Part shown: piece after piece, positions 61,047 through 64,000 of the stretch
Position numbering within the stretch: position 1 is the first letter of the stretch
Layout of the letters: the number at the start of each line of letters is the position of its first letter
DNA from: Botryotinia globosa
Taxonomy: Eukaryota > Ascomycota > Leotiomycetes > Helotiales > Sclerotiniaceae
Assembly (NCBI GenBank): GCA_014898425.1
Contig: RCSZ01000003.1
Span: 2,108,001-2,172,000 of the forward strand
Direction: 5' to 3'
DNA: 64,000 bases
Program-made: the position numbers and the translations under genes
The notes under the pieces: generated by a model
Databases searched by the model: none
What the model saw: only the letters and a program-made list of their open reading frames with translations
Told to the model about the DNA's origin: nothing

Positions 61047-61792
61047 TGTGAGGATTGATTGATGGATGAAGGCTAAATGCAAAAGTACAACAACTGCATG
61101 AAATATAAGCAAAGCACACTCGGAACTGGGATGGAAAGGAAGGGAGTTTTGGGAGTTCTGTTTATAGAGCGAGGTGTTCTGGGGACCAATTTTCTCTTTC
61201 ATATTATGTGATTTGGGATTTTGTACACAGGGTTGGCAGACAGGCAGGATGATATCACAGGCTGATTTGATGGCGTTGAGTTGATTTGTTTTCATCATTC
61301 CGGAGGAACTTTGTTTTTATATTCTTCTTCTCAAAAAGGACTGGATGTCTCTTTAAAGAGGATGTGATGGCACCTCTTTCATGTTTTTTCCTTAACTTAT
61401 CTATTTGTATGCGTGGGAGCTAATAGCGTGTGAATTTGATATCCTCTTCCTTCATACATTTAATGCATGATTATTTTCATATAGAAACCGCACAACCTGA
61501 CTAAACCAATGTGAAAATGTATGCGCTGCTTTCTACCTTGTAGTTTTATCATGGATTCCTGCTTCCACGCCCGAAAACGAATTGGGGTATACCTCGCCAC
61601 AACATAAGAAATCTTCATACATATGAAACTACGAATTTCTGTAGGGAAATAATTTGCGGAAGATACCAGGACTTTTTTCTGGGCCTTTTGGGCTTGCTGA
61701 AGTCTTTGAAGAAGCTAAATTTTCTGCGCTAAAGAATTGGTCAGTGAAGAGTCCTACTGGTCACAAGCTCGAAGCTGCGACAGCAAAACAAC
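61047..61792. other. Intergenic between convergent genes
   Basis: It contains the 3' flanks of rax1 and csn7. No coding frame that I can support. Confidence 0.5.
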
Positions 61793-62732
61793 TCACTTCC
61801 CAAATCCTAACCCGCCAAAACCTCTCTTCTTCGAACTTCGTGTATCCTTATGCTGACCACCCGCTGGATCCACATCATCCATTTCCTCATCACTAGACTG
61901 TCCCTCTAGTCGGTTGTGGCGTTTTCCAGACGATCTTGTCATTCTGCCTGTTAGACTTTGGATATTGCCCATGATGCCAGTCGGTCCTGACGAATTCTCA
62001 GAGGGAGGAGTGGGTTCGAGGAGAGATTCGACGTGGGCGTTCCAATCCTGTTCATCGCGGTGACGGCGCTGGGCATCGGCTTTGATGGAGGCGATTTGAG
62101 ATTCGAGGGAAGAGAGGGTAGTGGTGCAACGAGCGGACCAGGCGGAGAGGGTGGAGAGCATAGATGGGATTGTGGAGTGGGGAAGATCGCGGAGGGGTGA
62201 GACGGAGGAGACAAGTACCGTTTGATTGTATGGGTCCAATGTAGAAGTAATGAGACCGGCATATATAGCACTGATGACAAGGTCTTCGAGTTCGCGGGGA
62301 GTGGAGAGAGCGAGGGCAGATTGAAGTTTGGGGTAAGTCAATTCGGCGGGGTTTTTGGCAAGGGTGAGGAAAGAAAGCTGGCGGAGTTTGAGGGTTTGAG
62401 CTGCGGAAAGGGTGGGGAGAGATGGATCGCTAGCGTAGTCGGCATATGTGCCATAACTGAAGATCTTAAGAAGGGCGAGATAGGCTGCTTGCTCTGGAGG
62501 GGCGGTAGAAAGAGCTTGAATTTGGGGAGTGAGGAGAAGCTCGGTGAATATGTAGGTTCCTGGAGCATCAGTCGCTCGAGTGATCAGGTCGATAGCAGCG
62601 CGGGGTGATGTCGCAGATTTAGTAAGAGCTAGGAAGGGCTTGATACAGTTAGCACATTGGTGTCAATTTCGAGTAAATCCAGTTGAGAATCATAAGTACC
62701 TCCAAAGCATTCAGAGCCTTGATTTGCTCCAT
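61793..62732 (-). CDS. csn7: COP9 signalosome subunit 7 (PCI domain)
   Basis: Exon 1 is 62732-62700 and exon 2 62638-61793, with a 61-bp intron (phase 0); 292 residues. It starts MEQIKALNALEPFLALTKSA. The helical repeat part includes ATDAPGTYIFTELLLTPQIQ and EQAAYLALLKIFSYGTYADY. The PCI winged helix follows (KLRQLSFLTLAK, LTYPKLQSALAL, RELEDLVISAIYAGLITSTL, DPYNQTVLVSSVSPLRDL), which is the CSN7/eIF3m-like arrangement. A C-terminal coiled coil and a basic, Gly/Lys-rich tail end GGLGFGK. The signalosome removes Nedd8 from cullins and in fungi affects development and light response. A GTGAGT overlaps the stop codon, so a spliced form with another short tail is possible. Confidence 0.88.
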
Positions 62733-64000
62733 CTTATATTATTGAGTATTGGTATAGTTTGTATGAGCTTGTTGCCTATTGAAGAAGAGCTTCGAATATT
62801 GTAGAGTCAAGTAATGTCTCGAATTTTGGAATGTACAGGCAATACTCTCGAGAATCGAATTGCAGTATGTTTCGTATTGAAGTCGGGAAGAAGAAGTCTT
62901 TTTCACAAAGTAATAATGTTTGTGTAGTGGTAGATTGTGAATTGATGGAGATGTAGCGTTTGCTATCTAATCGAGACTATCCGAGCTTGAGGCGCTAGTA
63001 TGGTTAAGGTACATCTGGTCTCCACTTTTATTGCACTCCATATTCTCGTCAACGACAACGACAACGACGCCAATGACAATGACAATGACAATGACTACCG
63101 AAATATGAAATACGAAATACGACAACATTCAATAGGTCCAAATTCGAATCATGATGCCAACCCCTCAGACTTGATGGCACTGTAGAGTCCGAATCACGAT
63201 AGGAGCTGATTTCACTCGGGATCCTTTATGAATATAAGTAAACTATTCCTGCTGTTCTCCCATGAGATTACGTCAAGAGAACATTCGAATTCTGACCTCG
63301 ATAAAAGGGGTACAGTATCTAGATATGCATAGAGTCTATTGAGGGCATGGGCATGAGTGGATATTGATCTGCTAAGAAGGGGAGCAAACGCCTGCCAGGT
63401 TTCTCATTAGTTCGTAGAGAGGGAAGGAAGGTAGGAATAGCTTCTTCCGTGGGATGCTGGCAAGAGATTGAAGATGCAGCCGGAAAGTATCATTTGGTAG
63501 CTTCTCCTCAAAACTTGGGCAGTCTTCTGCATCTCCTGAAGAGAATTTCGGCGCAACTAATAAGTGATAGAGAAAGTTCCCAACAACTTGAGCAGAAGTC
63601 TAAGAAACTTGGCAAGGAAATAATGATGTGGTAGTAAATCATCATTATAAGCATCCAAGATCTTCTCATTCTCACAATCTGAGAAAGCGGATCAATTTAT
63701 ACCTATACCTATACATATACCTATATAGTAGGTGGTCAAAAGAATCCGCCAACGTTGATAAGTCATGCGGGTTGAAAAAGTATAAGACTGTGAGTTCCCT
63801 CCTTTTTAGTCTGGAATTGGAAGGAACGATGTCGGACCATGAGATCATGAGATCATGAGATCATGAGATCATGATATCAATTCGGTTATTATTCTCAATT
63901 CTGGAATTCAAAGAGAGCTGGAGAATTCAATAGCTTTTCCTTAACAAGATGAATCCATTCTATCACTCCAACTTCCAATGCTCAAGTTCTCATTTGTATC
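62733..64000. other. Intergenic to the right edge
   Basis: No gene that I can support. It has a 6-bp repeat of (A)ACGAC/ATGAC units near 63050-63095 and the 8-bp array at 63839-63878. A frame at 63449-63634 (plus) has a helical, coding-like look (SQQLEQKSKKLGKEIM) but no partner exons; it may be the tail of a decayed gene. Confidence 0.45.
63839..63878. repeat. 8-bp tandem array ATGAGATC, five units
   Basis: Four exact ATGAGATC units and a fifth ATGATATC. Confidence 0.9.

Noticed and set aside
63449..63634. 61-codon frame near the right edge
   Set aside because: It looks slightly coding-like, but no splice partner, domain or suitable start was found, so it is mentioned only in the flank entry.

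Overview
The window is nuclear DNA of a filamentous ascomycete. Genes carry short GT-AG introns of about 46-170 bp with CTAAC/CTGAC-like branch points, spacing is loose, and every recognisable protein is of fungal type (Dlt1, Rax1, Mtr2, GH10 xylanase with a CBM1). Protein wording and a RIP-like AT-rich island make a leotiomycete of the Botrytis/Sclerotinia kind my best guess; that placement is inference.

Layout. 1-11 kb: the 3' end of a beta-hydroxyacid dehydrogenase with two tandem C-terminal modules, a secreted GMC flavoprotein oxidoreductase, a fold-type-I PLP aminotransferase, and the V-ATPase subunit a gene (vph1-like). 12-18 kb: dlt1-like membrane protein, a 109-residue protein of unknown role, and a broken short ORF. 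18-25 kb: a 390-bp hAT-like miniature element, an acidic/Lys-Pro-Glu repeat protein, and an 84-residue two-exon protein. 24.9-27.8 kb: a very AT-rich island without genes, holding a tandem duplication and a ~790-bp foldback element. 28-33 kb: GH10-CBM1 xylanase, mitochondrial methionyl-tRNA synthetase (msm1-like) and, head to head with it, mRNA-export factor mtr2. 34-40 kb: a 1046-residue disordered protein, an 88-residue four-exon membrane-anchored protein, and ribosomal protein eL38. 40-45 kb: two SprT-like zinc metalloprotease genes arranged tail to tail. 46-52 kb: an F-box/WD40 protein, a 2-oxoglutarate Fe(II) oxygenase with a one-base reading-frame break and a GC-AG intron, and a 99-residue tail-anchored coiled-coil protein. 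54-63 kb: checkpoint kinase chk1 and, divergent from it, the anaphase E2 ubc11; ribosomal protein eL31 divergent from rax1; and COP9 signalosome subunit 7.

Most of the window is ordinary housekeeping gene space. There is no biosynthetic cluster, CRISPR-like array, rRNA or tRNA that I can support. The genes do not form one pathway; the links I see are positional (shared divergent promoters msm1/mtr2, chk1/ubc11 and rpl31/rax1; convergent SprT-like pair). Introns were placed by eye from splice consensus, phase and expected protein family, and all exon sums were checked to be multiples of three, except where a frameshift is reported.
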